Origin: Acinetobacter rudis
GTDB taxonomy: Bacteria; Pseudomonadota; Gammaproteobacteria; Pseudomonadales; Moraxellaceae
DNA: 64,000 nt
Reading direction: 5' to 3'
NCBI RefSeq assembly: GCF_000829675.1
Contig: NZ_BBRX01000001.1
Span: 62,001-126,000, forward strand
The notes beneath the pieces are model-generated. The model was given only the letters and a program-made list of their open reading frames with translations, did not search any database and was not told where the DNA came from. Of the stretch, positions 52,380-62,711 are shown in pieces. Both the position numbers and the translations under genes were made by a program. Every line of letters begins with the position of its first letter. Position 1 is the first letter of the stretch.

Positions 52380-52868
52380 ATGTCTTTACTAAAGCAAAAA
52401 ATAAGTCATGACGATATTGATCACCTCTATGTTTCAAGTTATCAATATGCTGGTTTTGGGATACGTTTAGTCGCAACTTTGATCGACTTATTTTTATATT
52501 TAGTTGTCATGTTACCGATAGGTTTATTGTTTGATATACCTGCATATAATGAAAACGTTACATATAACTGGACAGAAGGCTTACTTCAATTGGCATTTGC
52601 TGTCATCTATATATTTTGTTGGATGCGCTACGCTGCGACACCTGGTAAAGTTTTAATGGGACTTAAAGTACTGGATGCCGAGACTGGTAAAAATATCAGT
52701 TTAAGTCAGGGTATTTTTCGTTATTTAGGATATATTGCTTCAGCAGTGGTATTTTTTCTGGGTTATTTCTGGGTTATTTCTGGGTGTTTTTTGATGATAA
52801 AAAACAGGCTTGGCACGATAAAATGGCCAAAACTGTTGTCGTTCAAGAAATTGACTAAAGTCGCTTAA
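52380..52868 (+). pseudogene. RDD-family membrane protein with C-terminal frameshift
   Basis: The protein is 162 residues as read. It has three membrane helices typical of RDD (GFGIRLVATLIDLFLYLVVM, read as start; FCWMRYAATPGKVLMGLKVLDAETG). An 11-bp tandem duplication (52758-52768 and 52769-52779) shifts the frame. Removing one copy restores ...[21 protein letters not shown] with a stop at 52856-52858, the standard RDD ending. The current tail ([16 protein letters not shown]...) is out of family. The ATG at 52380 follows gaggg; an ATG at 52362 abuts the lrp stop. It may still be expressed. Confidence 0.8.
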
Positions 52869-52968
52869 GATATGATGTGTAAATTGATGTTATTGAGCTT
52901 TAAAGTACTACAATATGATTTAGTTGTATTTCACTCTAAAGATTTCTAGGATTAAATAAAGAGATTAA

Positions 52969-53000
52969 AAAAATGCAGTGTCATAGGACACTGCATTTTT
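52969..53000 (+). terminator. terminator after the RDD gene
   Basis: A 14-bp stem (52969-52982 with 52987-53000) with loop ATAG ends in T's, between two convergent genes. Confidence 0.9.
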
Positions 53001-53053
53001 TATCGATAAAAATAAATATTCGTCAACATTAATGTCTAGAGAGTATTGATGCT

Positions 53054-53968
53054 TTATTCAGACTTTAATCGTTTTAGAATATTTCGAACAGTTTTAAATA
53101 TAATAAAACCAACGATCAAGACAATGTATAAAGGCCAAATGGTAATGAGGAAAACCAAGAGATCTAAAACAAATTGCCAGCCATATTGCACCCCATTCCA
53201 CGCTCTTTTCCAGAAACTATCTGCATTTAAACGTGCTACCGCATTAATATTTACATCAATACGTTCACGTACTAAGGTCGGTTGGTTGATTTGTAAGGCT
53301 ATTGTACTGTAACGCACACGATCTTGCGTTTCCATTTGAGTCAATCGCGAAATTTCATTGAGCTGCGTATTGCGGGTATTCGAAGGTACAGTTTGCGTTT
53401 GATCTATTTTTTCCTCAAGCAACTTTAACTCATAGCGTTTAGCTGAATATTGTTGCTGATTCATAAAATACATGAGTGGTAAAAGCTGATTAACAAAATT
53501 TGCTGCTTTATCACTTGGAATACGGACAATCATCTCTGCCTGAGGTTCAACTTTTTCAAAAACTTTGATTTTTCCATCAGCAATATTTTGTGTCTGTATA
53601 TCTGTTACTTGGAAGTTAATATTCTTTTGTTCAACAAATCCACCCGTCTCAACAGTAAGTTTATCAACAGCTAAAGTGGTTTTTACCACATCTTGAGCAC
53701 TAAATCCGACTTGTGCTTCGCGGACCATACGACGATTTTGTTCAACAGGATTAACCGTTGGATTTAATATCGTTTCAGGTTTTTGCTCAGTGACAGGGGT
53801 CGCATTCGCTTCAGCTGATCCTACTGCATCGGTATCAGCGACCGCAGCATCAGCTGCAGTTGCTGCATTTTCTGTTGATGGACTCGCTTCCTCAGCTGCT
53901 TGCTCTTTTTTCGAACATCCAGCGAGTACGATGCAACTCAGTAATACAATGAGAAATTTATTATTCAT
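53054..53968 (-). CDS. DUF4349 lipoprotein
   Basis: This 304-residue protein has lipobox LAGC (Cys18), a low-complexity Ala/Glu/Thr linker (about residues 20-75), a DUF4349 domain with a coiled-coil segment (YELKLLEEKIDQTQ), and a C-terminal membrane helix (about 268-292). DUF4349 proteins sit in the envelope and their role is unknown. An N-terminal lipid plus a C-terminal helix is unusual but normal for this family. Confidence 0.85.
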   Translation of the reverse strand: MNNKFLIVLLSCIVLAGCSKKEQAAEEASPSTENAATAADAAVADTDAVGSAEANATPVTEQKPETILNPTVNPVEQNRRMVREAQVGFSAQDVVKTTLAVDKLTVETGGFVEQKNINFQVTDIQTQNIADGKIKVFEKVEPQAEMIVRIPSDKAANFVNQLLPLMYFMNQQQYSAKRYELKLLEEKIDQTQTVPSNTRNTQLNEISRLTQMETQDRVRYSTIALQINQPTLVRERIDVNINAVARLNADSFWKRAWNGVQYGWQFVLDLLVFLITIWPLYIVLIVGFIIFKTVRNILKRLKSE

Positions 53969-54120
53969 ATTGATCTCGAATCTATTGATTATCGTTTATG
54001 GTGAAGACGACTTTGACTGGATATTAACAGTTATTTTTATTTGATTAAATAAATGATGAATCAACAGCGCTAATTCATCAACTGCTATGTATCTGCTACT
54101 CAGAACTAATCACAGTTTGT

Positions 54121-55158
54121 TTAAGCATTAAATCGAGAGGGTCGGAAAGTCGTGAAAATGTCGTGTTCAATGCCCATAGTTAATTCTTCACATACCAACC
54201 GACCGATACTCGCAGCACAGGTCACTGCTGGGTGCATTACAGCAACATATACAGACTGTGCTTGATCGATGAAGCCAATAATAGGGTAGCCATCTTCGGG
54301 TACTGGACGATAGCCAATTGATGAATGTTGTAGTGAAATTGATTGCGTATGATCAAGCCCTTTTTTGATTAATTCTTCTGCTTCATAGGCGATTTCAGCA
54401 AGGCTTTTATTCGCAACATAATCTTCAGCGGCAAGTAGATCACCGTTTCTGGCATGGCGAACTTCAAAGTTATCACCAGATAAGAGGGTATTTACCACAG
54501 GTTCTGTGCTGTTAAAACGTAGCAGTATAGCAGGAGAGCTGAGCACAGGCAGAAACGGGTTGATTGAGTCAGCGATTGTTGGAATCTCAGTACCGCATGC
54601 AAGAACAACATAATCCGCTTTTATTGGACCATTTGAGCTCTCTACACCTGTAACTTTGCCATTTTCTTGCGTAAGTGCACTAACGTGGGTTTCTGTGATG
54701 AGCACAGCACCATATTGACAGGCATGCTGAGTCAGTAAATAGGTTGCTTCCTTGGCATCAATAGATCCATCAATAGCCATGAAGCGAGCAGATGTGGGTG
54801 GACAGAGTAAGTTTGGTTCTAGTTGTCTGACTGCAGATTGATCAAGAGTGACTTCACCAACTAAGTGATCTGATTCAGTTGTGTATTTGATTGAACCATC
54901 CCAGTGAATGGCAAGCGCAGGAAGCTCTTGTTCGAGTCTATGCCAGTCTTGAATTGCAATTTGGCGCAGTAATGCATCAGGAGCATCAGGATGAACTGCT
55001 GCTGTAATCCATCCAAAAGCGCTACCTGTGGCAGCACTCGCAGGCTGATTTTTATCGATGATCGTGACTTGAAATCCTTTTTGACTCAGATGGTAGGCAA
55101 TTGAACTTCCAACAATACCTGCTCCAACGACAATCACGTGTTTTTTAGAATTTGACAT
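54121..55158 (-). CDS. FAD-dependent amino acid oxidase-type oxidoreductase (DAO family)
   Basis: This 345-residue protein has the Rossmann motif VVGAGIVGSSIAYHLSQKG at residues 9-28, a central substrate domain, and a C-terminal SSIGYRPVPEDGYPIIGF block. It resembles glycine oxidase or D-amino acid dehydrogenases, with no clear substrate. It lies 30 nt after the AraC regulator and is probably co-transcribed with it. Confidence 0.86.
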   Translation of the reverse strand: MSNSKKHVIVVGAGIVGSSIAYHLSQKGFQVTIIDKNQPASAATGSAFGWITAAVHPDAPDALLRQIAIQDWHRLEQELPALAIHWDGSIKYTTESDHLVGEVTLDQSAVRQLEPNLLCPPTSARFMAIDGSIDAKEATYLLTQHACQYGAVLITETHVSALTQENGKVTGVESSNGPIKADYVVLACGTEIPTIADSINPFLPVLSSPAILLRFNSTEPVVNTLLSGDNFEVRHARNGDLLAAEDYVANKSLAEIAYEAEELIKKGLDHTQSISLQHSSIGYRPVPEDGYPIIGFIDQAQSVYVAVMHPAVTCAASIGRLVCEELTMGIEHDIFTTFRPSRFNA

Positions 55159-55188
55159 GTTTTTACTCGTAAATGAATGATGATGCAG

Positions 55189-56274
55189 CTAAATATCACC
55201 TAAACTGCGGTAAGCACCAGGACTAACCCCTGTCCATTTTTTAAATGCTCGATGGAAGGCACTTGGATCATGAAAATTTAATTCATCACTGATTGCTTGA
55301 ATCGATTTTTCGGTTTTAGTGAGAAACTCAATGGCCGTATCGCGTCGAATATCATTTTTTAACTGCTGATAGCTTAGACCTTCATGTTTTAGACGACGTT
55401 GAACAGTGGCTTCAGACATATTGAGACGTTGTGAAAGGGCATTAAGTTCTAACCACTGTGAAGGATGCACACGCATCAAATGCTTGCGTATTCGGTTGCT
55501 CAATGCATCTGGATTTTTAAATCGAGTGAGAAGATTTTGTGGCGTATGAAGCATAAATTGATACCAGCTTTGTTTATCTTGCTTAATTTTTATATCTAAA
55601 TAAGCTGCATCAAACTTGATTTGATTATGTTCTGCCATATAACTGATTTTTTCACAAAAACGAACGCGATAATCTTGATCATCTATAGGTGCCTTACAAC
55701 GCAGTTGAATGTTTTCAATTAAAATACGTTGGTCAGCTAACCAGCACATCAAGGTATGCACTAACATTAAATAAGTCGCGTAACTAAACATGGGTTTAAT
55801 CTGGTGATGATCATGTAACAACAATAATGCATGGCCTTGTTCGACTTTGAGTTCACTATAAATATCATCAAAAATAGCATTAAAAAATTGCAGAATCTGT
55901 TGCACAGCTTTTCCGACAGTTTCACTGTGCATGACTAAACGAGAAATCAGTTGGTAACTGCCTCGACGCATTGGATGGCGGTCCATACCAAAAAACTCAT
56001 CATTCATATGATTGGCAAGTGCAATCCAAAGCTGTGCATATACGCTTACTGAGACACGAGTTTTGCTTGACTGCATCAACTCAAGCGGGATTCCAACTTC
56101 AAATAAGAGCTGATCTGTATCTAAACCTTGTAGCCGTGCTGCAGCTAAGGCTTCATGAACCAAAGCAATTGAAATGGTTCCTTTGCTATATTCAGGTTGT
56201 TGTAAAGGGTTGAAAGGGAGATCATGTTGCTGATCACCTTGAGTATTTTGCATATTACTGTCCAAATCCATCAA
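55189..56274 (-). CDS. AraC-family transcriptional regulator
   Basis: This 361-residue protein has an OruR/ArgR-like N-terminal ligand domain (about residues 40-230: Arabinose_bd). The C-terminal double helix-turn-helix includes LNALSQRLNMSEATVQRRLKHEGLSYQQLK and the AraC signature ISDELNFHDPSAFHRAFKKWTGVSPGAYR (both read in parts). It is divergent from the SDR/acyl-CoA dehydrogenase/ligase cluster, which it most likely controls. The shared intergenic region is about 90 bp. Confidence 0.9.
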   Translation of the reverse strand: MMDLDSNMQNTQGDQQHDLPFNPLQQPEYSKGTISIALVHEALAAARLQGLDTDQLLFEVGIPLELMQSSKTRVSVSVYAQLWIALANHMNDEFFGMDRHPMRRGSYQLISRLVMHSETVGKAVQQILQFFNAIFDDIYSELKVEQGHALLLLHDHHQIKPMFSYATYLMLVHTLMCWLADQRILIENIQLRCKAPIDDQDYRVRFCEKISYMAEHNQIKFDAAYLDIKIKQDKQSWYQFMLHTPQNLLTRFKNPDALSNRIRKHLMRVHPSQWLELNALSQRLNMSEATVQRRLKHEGLSYQQLKNDIRRDTAIEFLTKTEKSIQAISDELNFHDPSAFHRAFKKWTGVSPGAYRSLGDI

Positions 56275-56362
56275 GCAGAATGCATGTTTTGGAAATTGTA
56301 CTGAATCTTGAGGATGATTACTCTGCCTATTCGGCCAAGTTTAAAAATAATTGAGGAACATC

Positions 56363-57133
56363 ATGAAGATTGAAGGGAAAGTATTTGTGATTACAGGCGG
56401 TGCATCAGGATTAGGTGCAGCCACCGCTCGTCACTTGCATGCACATGCAGCACGCGTAGTGATGGTGGATATGAACGCCGAACTTGGTCAAGCGTTGGCA
56501 AATGAATTGGGAGAGAACAGCCAATTTGTACAGCTTGATGTTACGGATGAGGGTGCGGTTGCAGCTTTTTACACACAACTTGAACAAGATTATGGTCAGC
56601 TAAATGGTCTGATTAACTGCGCAGGAATTGCTCCTTCAGCAAAAATCTTAGGCAAACATGGCATTCATGAATTGGCTTTATTTCAACGGGCAATGAATAT
56701 TAATGTGGTTGGTAGTTTTAACATGCTACGTTTTGCTGCAGAGCTGATGGCAAAATATACCTTACAAGCAGATGAAGAAGAACGTGGTGTCATTATTAAC
56801 ACTGCTTCGGTTGCAGCGTTTGAGGGTCAAATTGGCCAAACGGCTTATGCTGCTTCCAAAGGAGCTGTAGTTGCAATGACTTTGCCTCTTGCACGTGAGT
56901 TGGCGGCTCAAGCCATACGTGTAATGGCCATTGCTCCAGGAATTATGGAAACACCGATGGTGCAAAGCTTTCCAGAAAAAGTACAGGCAGCACTCGGCGC
57001 GATGGTGCCATTTCCTGCACGTTTAGCCAAAGCAGATGAATATGCACAGTTGGTGCGACATATTTGTGAAAATGCCTATCTAAATGGTGATGTGATTCGG
57101 TTGGATGGTGCAATTCGTATGGCAGCTAAATAG
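56363..57133 (+). CDS. short-chain dehydrogenase, 3-hydroxyacyl-CoA dehydrogenase type
   Basis: This 256-residue SDR has the cofactor motif TGGASGLG at its start, NCAGIAPS, and catalytic Ser and YAASKG. The pattern matches type 2 3-hydroxyacyl-CoA dehydrogenases (HSD10-like), which act on branched or short acyl-CoAs. The frame opens at a TTG (56351), but tgagg before the ATG at 56363 fixes the start. It is the first gene of an acyl-CoA catabolic set. Confidence 0.88.
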   Translation: MKIEGKVFVITGGASGLGAATARHLHAHAARVVMVDMNAELGQALANELGENSQFVQLDVTDEGAVAAFYTQLEQDYGQLNGLINCAGIAPSAKILGKHGIHELALFQRAMNINVVGSFNMLRFAAELMAKYTLQADEEERGVIINTASVAAFEGQIGQTAYAASKGAVVAMTLPLARELAAQAIRVMAIAPGIMETPMVQSFPEKVQAALGAMVPFPARLAKADEYAQLVRHICENAYLNGDVIRLDGAIRMAAK

Positions 57134-57261
57134 CCTAAGCATTTTTTAAAACATCTTTTTCCATCTAAGTATCTTAAGTGTTAAGGGCTTAAAGATACTT
57201 GGAGGGAGAAGTCATATCTAAAATAAGTTGTTATGCAATATAAGTCAGAGCAGAGGGAACA

Positions 57262-58398
57262 ATGATATTAACCGCAGAACAGAGCATGGTTCAGGAAATG
57301 ATGCGGGACTTTTCACAGTCTCAACTTAAGCCAACTGCAGCAGAACGTGATAAAACCCATCAATTTCCCCATCAAGAATTAAAAGCATTGGGTGAATTGG
57401 GTGCACTTGGAATGACTGTACCTGAGCAATGGGGTGGTGCTGGTTTAGATTATAGTGCCTTGGTTATTGCGTTAGAAGAAATTGCAGCAGGTGATGGTGC
57501 AATTTCAACGATAGTCAGTGTGCAAAATTCACTCCCTTGCGGCATCTTGGTTAAGTATGGCAATGATGCGCAGAAACAAAAGTATCTAACAAAGTTAGCA
57601 AGCGGTGAATGGCTAGGATGCTTTTGTTTAACTGAGCCTGAAGTTGGTTCTGACGCAGGAGCAATCAGTTGTCGTGCAGTCAAAGATGGCGACCATTGGG
57701 TTTTAAGTGGTACCAAACAGTTTATTACTACAGGCAAATATGCACAGCTTGCTTTGGTTTTCGCCGTGACTGATAAGGCCGCTGGCAAGCGTGGTATTTC
57801 ATGCTTTTTAGTACCTACTGACAGCGAAGGCTATGTGGTATCAAGACTTGAAGAAAAAATGGGTCAACATTGCTCAGATACTGCAACGATTGTTTTAGAT
57901 AACTGCCGAGTTTCTGCTGAAAATCTTTTAGGAAATGAAGGTGAAGGCTACAAGATTGCACTATCGAATCTGGAGTCTGGTCGTATCGGGATTGCAGCAC
58001 AATCGGTGGGTATGGCACGTGCTGCGCTAGATGCCGCTGTTGAATATGCAAATCAACGTAAGGCTTTTGGTGTAGAAATCGTACAGCATCAAGCAGTAGC
58101 GTTCCGATTAGCTGACATGGCGACACAAATAGAGGCTGCACGACAGTTAATTTATCATGCAGCGAGCTTAAAAGATGCAGGTTTTCCTTGTTTAAAAGAA
58201 GCATCTATGGCCAAACTTTTTGCGTCAACAATGGCTGAACAAGTCTGTTCTGATGCCATTCAAATTCATGGTGGCTATGGCTATGTGTCTGATTTCCCTG
58301 TAGAGAGGATCTATCGTGATGTACGTGTGAGTCAAATTTATGAAGGTGCTTCTGATATACAACGTTTGGTGATTGCACGTGAGGTAACAAAGGTTTAA
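57262..58398 (+). CDS. acyl-CoA dehydrogenase
   Basis: This 378-residue flavoenzyme has family signatures CLTEPEVGSDAGAI and QVCSDAIQIHGGYGYVSDFPVER. The catalytic glutamate is in VSQIYEGASDIQRLVI. It makes the 2,3-enoyl-CoA in beta-oxidation or branched-chain catabolism. It lies 128 nt after the SDR gene on the same strand. Confidence 0.93.
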   Translation: MILTAEQSMVQEMMRDFSQSQLKPTAAERDKTHQFPHQELKALGELGALGMTVPEQWGGAGLDYSALVIALEEIAAGDGAISTIVSVQNSLPCGILVKYGNDAQKQKYLTKLASGEWLGCFCLTEPEVGSDAGAISCRAVKDGDHWVLSGTKQFITTGKYAQLALVFAVTDKAAGKRGISCFLVPTDSEGYVVSRLEEKMGQHCSDTATIVLDNCRVSAENLLGNEGEGYKIALSNLESGRIGIAAQSVGMARAALDAAVEYANQRKAFGVEIVQHQAVAFRLADMATQIEAARQLIYHAASLKDAGFPCLKEASMAKLFASTMAEQVCSDAIQIHGGYGYVSDFPVERIYRDVRVSQIYEGASDIQRLVIAREVTKV

Positions 58399-58615
58399 TT
58401 GATTGATTAAAATCAACTAATAAAAAAATAATCAGAAATAAACTGTCCATAAACTGCACATAAGTTGCAGTTTATGGAAATTGCAAGCCATCGAGGGACA
58501 TGGTTAGCTTGGACTCGATGAATAGGATATTCAACATAACATCGCTTAAACCAATATAAAGCGTAGAAATATGACAATGCAGTAAGCATTGCCAAGTGAG
58601 GAATAGGGTAACGTC

Positions 58616-60259
58616 ATGAAGACACTACAACAGGCATATCAAGAATTTAATTATCAAAATGCAATTAGCGAGCTCTTGGTGGGTTCTGAACATGCAGTCA
58701 ATGCTTATATTGAATGTTGCCAACGTTATGTCGGTTCAGAGCAAATCGCACTGATTTGGGAAGGTAAACAGGGTCTTTCTGAGCAATGGAGCTTTGAGCA
58801 ACTTGATCAGGCATCTGCACAAATGGCCAATTATTTTCAATCCATCGGATTGGTAAAAGGCGATTGTGTTGCAGGATTACTTCCACGTACTCCAGAGTTA
58901 TTAATTACTATTTTAGCAACTTGGCGTATAGGTGCCGTTTATCAGCCTTTATTTACTGCATTTGAATCTAAATCAATTGAGCACCGTTTACAGACAGCAC
59001 AAACCAAATTGGTTGTTACCAATACCGAGCAAGCAGCTAAACTGAGTAATATCGATATTGCTCATCGCTTATGCGTACACGCAGAAGGTGATCAGTCTTC
59101 AGTTGCTGATTTTTATACGGTTATGCGTCGCCAATCGACTTCACAACAAGCGGTCATGTGTAAGTTTTCTGATCCCTTTTTGATGATGTTTACTTCAGGG
59201 ACCACTGGTCTTGCTAAATCGGTTCCTGTTCCACTTAAAGCATTATTGGCATTCAAAGGCTATATGACCCACGCCGTGGATCTTCGTGCAGAGGATTCTT
59301 TTTGGAATTTAGCAGACCCTGGTTGGGCTTATGGTTTGTATTATGGTATCGCAGGTCCTTTAAGTTTGGGACATAGCATTATTATGGATGAGCGCCCATT
59401 TAGTGTAGATCATGCTGTTGAAGTGATTCAGAAATATCGAGTGTCAAACTTAACTGGTTCACCTACAGCATTTCGTATGTTCTTTGGCTTTAAAGAAAAA
59501 TTTGATGCAAATATAAAAGATCATTTGCGTGTGGTCAGTAGTGCAGGTGAACCATTAACTCCAGAAGTAATTAATTGGTTTAATCGTGATATGGGGGTCA
59601 ATATTTATGACCAATATGGACAAACTGAATTAGGAATGGTGATTGCAAACCACCATGCACTCGATCATGTGAAAAAAGTTGGATCAGCGGGCTATGCAAT
59701 TCCTGGGCATCGTTTTTGTGTGCTGAATGAGCGCCATCAAGAGGTTGCAACAGGTGAGATTGGTACTTTAGCGATAGACTGTGCTGCTTCTGATTTATTT
59801 TGGTTTGAAGGCTATGCGGGACATGATCGAAAATCCTTTGTTGGACAGTACTATTTGACTGGAGATACCGTACAGTTAAATGAGTTTGGTGGGGTGGATT
59901 TTATTGGTCGTGCTGACGATGTAATTACAACGTCAGGCTATCGTGTAGGCCCATTTGATGTTGAAAGCACGTTATTAGAATGTGAGGAAGTTTTAGAGTC
60001 TGCTGTGATTGGTAAACCAGATCCTGAACGTACTGAATTAGTTAAAGCTTTTGTCGTGTTAAAAACAGTCGCACAAGGTAATGAAACTCTCAAACAAAAA
60101 CTTCAGGACTATGTTCGTTCTCGACTATCTAAACATTCGTATCCACGAGAGATCGAGTTTGTTGAAAACTTGCCTAAGACCTCAAGTGGAAAAATCCAGC
60201 GTAATTTATTGAAGCAGCAAGAAGTTGCCAAAATGGAGATGCTCAAACAAGCAGGATAG
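58616..60259 (+). CDS. AMP-dependent acyl-CoA synthetase
   Basis: This 547-residue adenylate-forming ligase has the P-loop-like MFTSGTTGLAKSVPVP, the motif YDQYGQTELG, TGDTVQLNEFGGVDFIGRADDVI, and the C-terminal lysine in PKTSSGKIQRNLL. It activates a carboxylic acid to its CoA ester, feeding the dehydrogenases upstream. It lies about 217 nt after the acyl-CoA dehydrogenase; I see no gene in that gap. A terminator follows. Confidence 0.93.
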   Translation: MKTLQQAYQEFNYQNAISELLVGSEHAVNAYIECCQRYVGSEQIALIWEGKQGLSEQWSFEQLDQASAQMANYFQSIGLVKGDCVAGLLPRTPELLITILATWRIGAVYQPLFTAFESKSIEHRLQTAQTKLVVTNTEQAAKLSNIDIAHRLCVHAEGDQSSVADFYTVMRRQSTSQQAVMCKFSDPFLMMFTSGTTGLAKSVPVPLKALLAFKGYMTHAVDLRAEDSFWNLADPGWAYGLYYGIAGPLSLGHSIIMDERPFSVDHAVEVIQKYRVSNLTGSPTAFRMFFGFKEKFDANIKDHLRVVSSAGEPLTPEVINWFNRDMGVNIYDQYGQTELGMVIANHHALDHVKKVGSAGYAIPGHRFCVLNERHQEVATGEIGTLAIDCAASDLFWFEGYAGHDRKSFVGQYYLTGDTVQLNEFGGVDFIGRADDVITTSGYRVGPFDVESTLLECEEVLESAVIGKPDPERTELVKAFVVLKTVAQGNETLKQKLQDYVRSRLSKHSYPREIEFVENLPKTSSGKIQRNLLKQQEVAKMEMLKQAG

Positions 60260-60296
60260 AATTTGACTTTTTTGGCTGTATCAACCCAATAGCCGA

Positions 60297-60332
60297 GCAT
60301 TTGATGATTAGATCCCATCAAATGCTTTTTTT
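60297..60332 (+). terminator. terminator after the acyl-CoA synthetase
   Basis: A 10-bp stem (60297-60306 with 60316-60325) is followed by T7. Confidence 0.9.
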
Positions 60333-60470
60333 ATTATAGGGGTTAATTTTTGTCTTTTAAAAATAGCCTAAGCAAAAGTAGATATAATTCTAAACGGTCA
60401 CTGAATTATTTTCAGTAAAACTTCAATCATTGTGCTGCAAATATTGCAGTGATAGCAATGCTATGTTTGA

Positions 60471-61325
60471 ATGCCAAACGCATTTAGCTTAATGAGCAGT
60501 GCCAAAATTCAGTCGATGATATGGGATAGATACGTGATAGATCAATTTGATTCGGACCTAGAGTTAAGTGAAGACGAAATGCACCTATACAGTCGTCAGA
60601 TCTTGTTAAATGGTTGGGACATTGAGGCACAAGAAAAGCTAAAATTAGCGAATGTTTTAATCGTGGGGTGTGGTGGTATTGGTTGTAGTAGTGCCGAGCT
60701 GTTAGCGCGTGCTGGTGTGGGAAAAATCACCTTAATTGATGCTGATCAGGTTGAAGTCAGTAATTTACAACGTCAAGTTGCTTTTACACAACAAGATATT
60801 GGTTGTTTTAAGGCAGAGGTGTTAGCCAAACGCCTCATGCAGATTAATCCACATATTCAAGTACAAAGTATTGTAGCGAAATTAGACCAAGACAATGCTG
60901 AGCAGCTTATTGCGGCTCAAGATCTTGTGCTAGATGGTTGTGATAATTTTGCCACCCGATATTTGGTGAGTGAAATAAGTAAAGCGAATGATGCAGTGCT
61001 AATCAGCGCATCTGCAATTGGTTTTCAAGGTCAGTTATTTATGCAAGATGGTCAAAGTGCTTGCTATGAGTGTTTATTTCCAAAGCAAAACTTAGACAAT
61101 GGCCAAGATGATCTTGGTTTGCGCTGCGCTGATTCAGGTGTACTCGCAACCACACCGAATGTAATGGCGAGTTTACAAGCACATCACGCTTTGTTGTATT
61201 TGGGTTTAGGACAAACTCCTTTGCTTGAAAAGCTTTTACTCTGGGATGGTTTAAGCATGAAACAACGTATCCTTGCTTTTGAAAAAGATGAAACCTGCCC
61301 GAGCTGTCTACAAAATCGGCTTTAA
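60471..61325 (+). CDS. moeB: MoeB/ThiF-family adenylyltransferase
   Basis: This E1-like protein of up to 284 residues adenylates the C-terminus of a sulfur-carrier such as MoaD or ThiS. It has VGCGGIGCSSAELLARAGVG, LIDADQVEVSNLQRQ, DGCDNFATRY and paired zinc cysteines (CYECLF; CPSC). The N-terminus is uncertain: 60492 (ATG), 60516 (ATG) and the GTG at about 60534 are alternatives that bring it nearer the usual 250 residues. No moa genes are adjacent, so MoeB or ThiF is not certain. Confidence 0.82.
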   Translation: MPNAFSLMSSAKIQSMIWDRYVIDQFDSDLELSEDEMHLYSRQILLNGWDIEAQEKLKLANVLIVGCGGIGCSSAELLARAGVGKITLIDADQVEVSNLQRQVAFTQQDIGCFKAEVLAKRLMQINPHIQVQSIVAKLDQDNAEQLIAAQDLVLDGCDNFATRYLVSEISKANDAVLISASAIGFQGQLFMQDGQSACYECLFPKQNLDNGQDDLGLRCADSGVLATTPNVMASLQAHHALLYLGLGQTPLLEKLLLWDGLSMKQRILAFEKDETCPSCLQNRL

Positions 61326-61375
61326 GGTGTGGTTTTTTTTGTTACACTGTACTCAATTTTATATGCTTAAATCCT

Positions 61376-62674
61376 ATGAAAAAAAATATATTGTTTGATG
61401 GGTTACGTTCAGTAGCTCGAGTAGGTGAGACAGCCGTGATTGCGGCTCGTGCTGGTATTAAGTATGCAACGCAAAAACCGAGCAATGCGAAGTTGATGCG
61501 AGAAACCTTTGAATCCTTAGGTTCGACGTATATTAAACTTGGCCAATTTATCGCAAGTACACCGTCTTTATTTCCTCGTGAATATGTTGAGGAGTTTCAG
61601 GGCTGTCTAGATCAAACACCATCACTTCCATTTAGCTATGTACAGCAAGTTTTGGCTTCGGAGTTTGCTGGTCGTGATTTAAATCAAATTTTCGCCTCTA
61701 TTGAAACCACACCTTTAGCCTCTGCATCTATTGCACAAGTACATGCCGCAAAATTAGTGAGCGGCGAAGATGTCGTACTTAAAATACAAAAGCCTGGGGT
61801 CGAAACAATTTTATATACCGACCTCAATGTATTGCACTGGGCGACAAAGCTACTTGAAAAAGCTGTACCCAAAGTAAAATTTGCATCTTTGGCTGATATT
61901 GTTGAAGAAATTAAAATGCGTATGGTGCGTGAGGTCGATTTTATCGAAGAAGCACGTAACCTAGATGATTTTATTCAATATCTTAATGTGACGAATAATC
62001 AGGCTGCGACAGCACCCAAGGTTTATCATCAGTATTCAACTCGACGTGTACTAACAATGCAACGTTTATATGGTGTACCACTGACCGATTTTGACCTTGT
62101 ACGTAAAGTCGCTAAAGATCCATCACAAGTGTTGATTACAGCAATGAATACTTGGTTTGGTAGTTTGATGATGTGTAATAGTTTTCATGCTGATTTACAT
62201 GCAGGAAATCTGATGTTGCTTGAAGATGGTCGTGTCGGTTTTATTGACTTTGGTATTGTAGGGCAGTTGAAGCCAGAAGTTTGGACTGCATGTATCGGTT
62301 TTATGGATGCACTCCAACGTACCAACTATACACGTATGGCCGAAAGCATGTTACAAATGGGGATGACCAGTCAGCATATTGATGTTGCTGTATTGGCTGG
62401 AGATTTAGAGCGACTATTTAGTGGTGTTCTATTGGCTGATCCACAGCAAATATTAACGACCAATCCTTCAGATCTAAACGATATTATGATGGATATGGTG
62501 GCTGTGGGTGAGCGTCATGGGATTCGCTTCCCGAGAGATTTTGCGTTACTGTTTAAGCAAATGTTGTATTTTGATCGCTTTATGCGCGTCTTAGCTCCAT
62601 ATACCGATATTTATGCTGACCAACGTTTGCAAATGGTGCAAACTGTTGAGCAACATCAGAGCCTAAAACACTAA
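61376..62674 (+). CDS. ABC1/UbiB/AarF-family atypical kinase
   Basis: This 432-residue protein carries the UbiB family marks: the N-terminal GSTYIKLGQFIASTPSLFP (KxGQ motif), LASASIAQVHAAKL, FIEEARN, and FHADLHAGNLMLL with VGFIDFGIVGQL (catalytic and metal-binding). The family is an ATPase required for ubiquinone synthesis. No C-terminal membrane helix of the UbiB kind is obvious, so it may be a paralogue. Confidence 0.88.
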   Translation: MKKNILFDGLRSVARVGETAVIAARAGIKYATQKPSNAKLMRETFESLGSTYIKLGQFIASTPSLFPREYVEEFQGCLDQTPSLPFSYVQQVLASEFAGRDLNQIFASIETTPLASASIAQVHAAKLVSGEDVVLKIQKPGVETILYTDLNVLHWATKLLEKAVPKVKFASLADIVEEIKMRMVREVDFIEEARNLDDFIQYLNVTNNQAATAPKVYHQYSTRRVLTMQRLYGVPLTDFDLVRKVAKDPSQVLITAMNTWFGSLMMCNSFHADLHAGNLMLLEDGRVGFIDFGIVGQLKPEVWTACIGFMDALQRTNYTRMAESMLQMGMTSQHIDVAVLAGDLERLFSGVLLADPQQILTTNPSDLNDIMMDMVAVGERHGIRFPRDFALLFKQMLYFDRFMRVLAPYTDIYADQRLQMVQTVEQHQSLKH

Positions 62675-62711
62675 TTAGGCTTTGTCAGAGTGAATCAACT
62701 GAGTCAGTATA

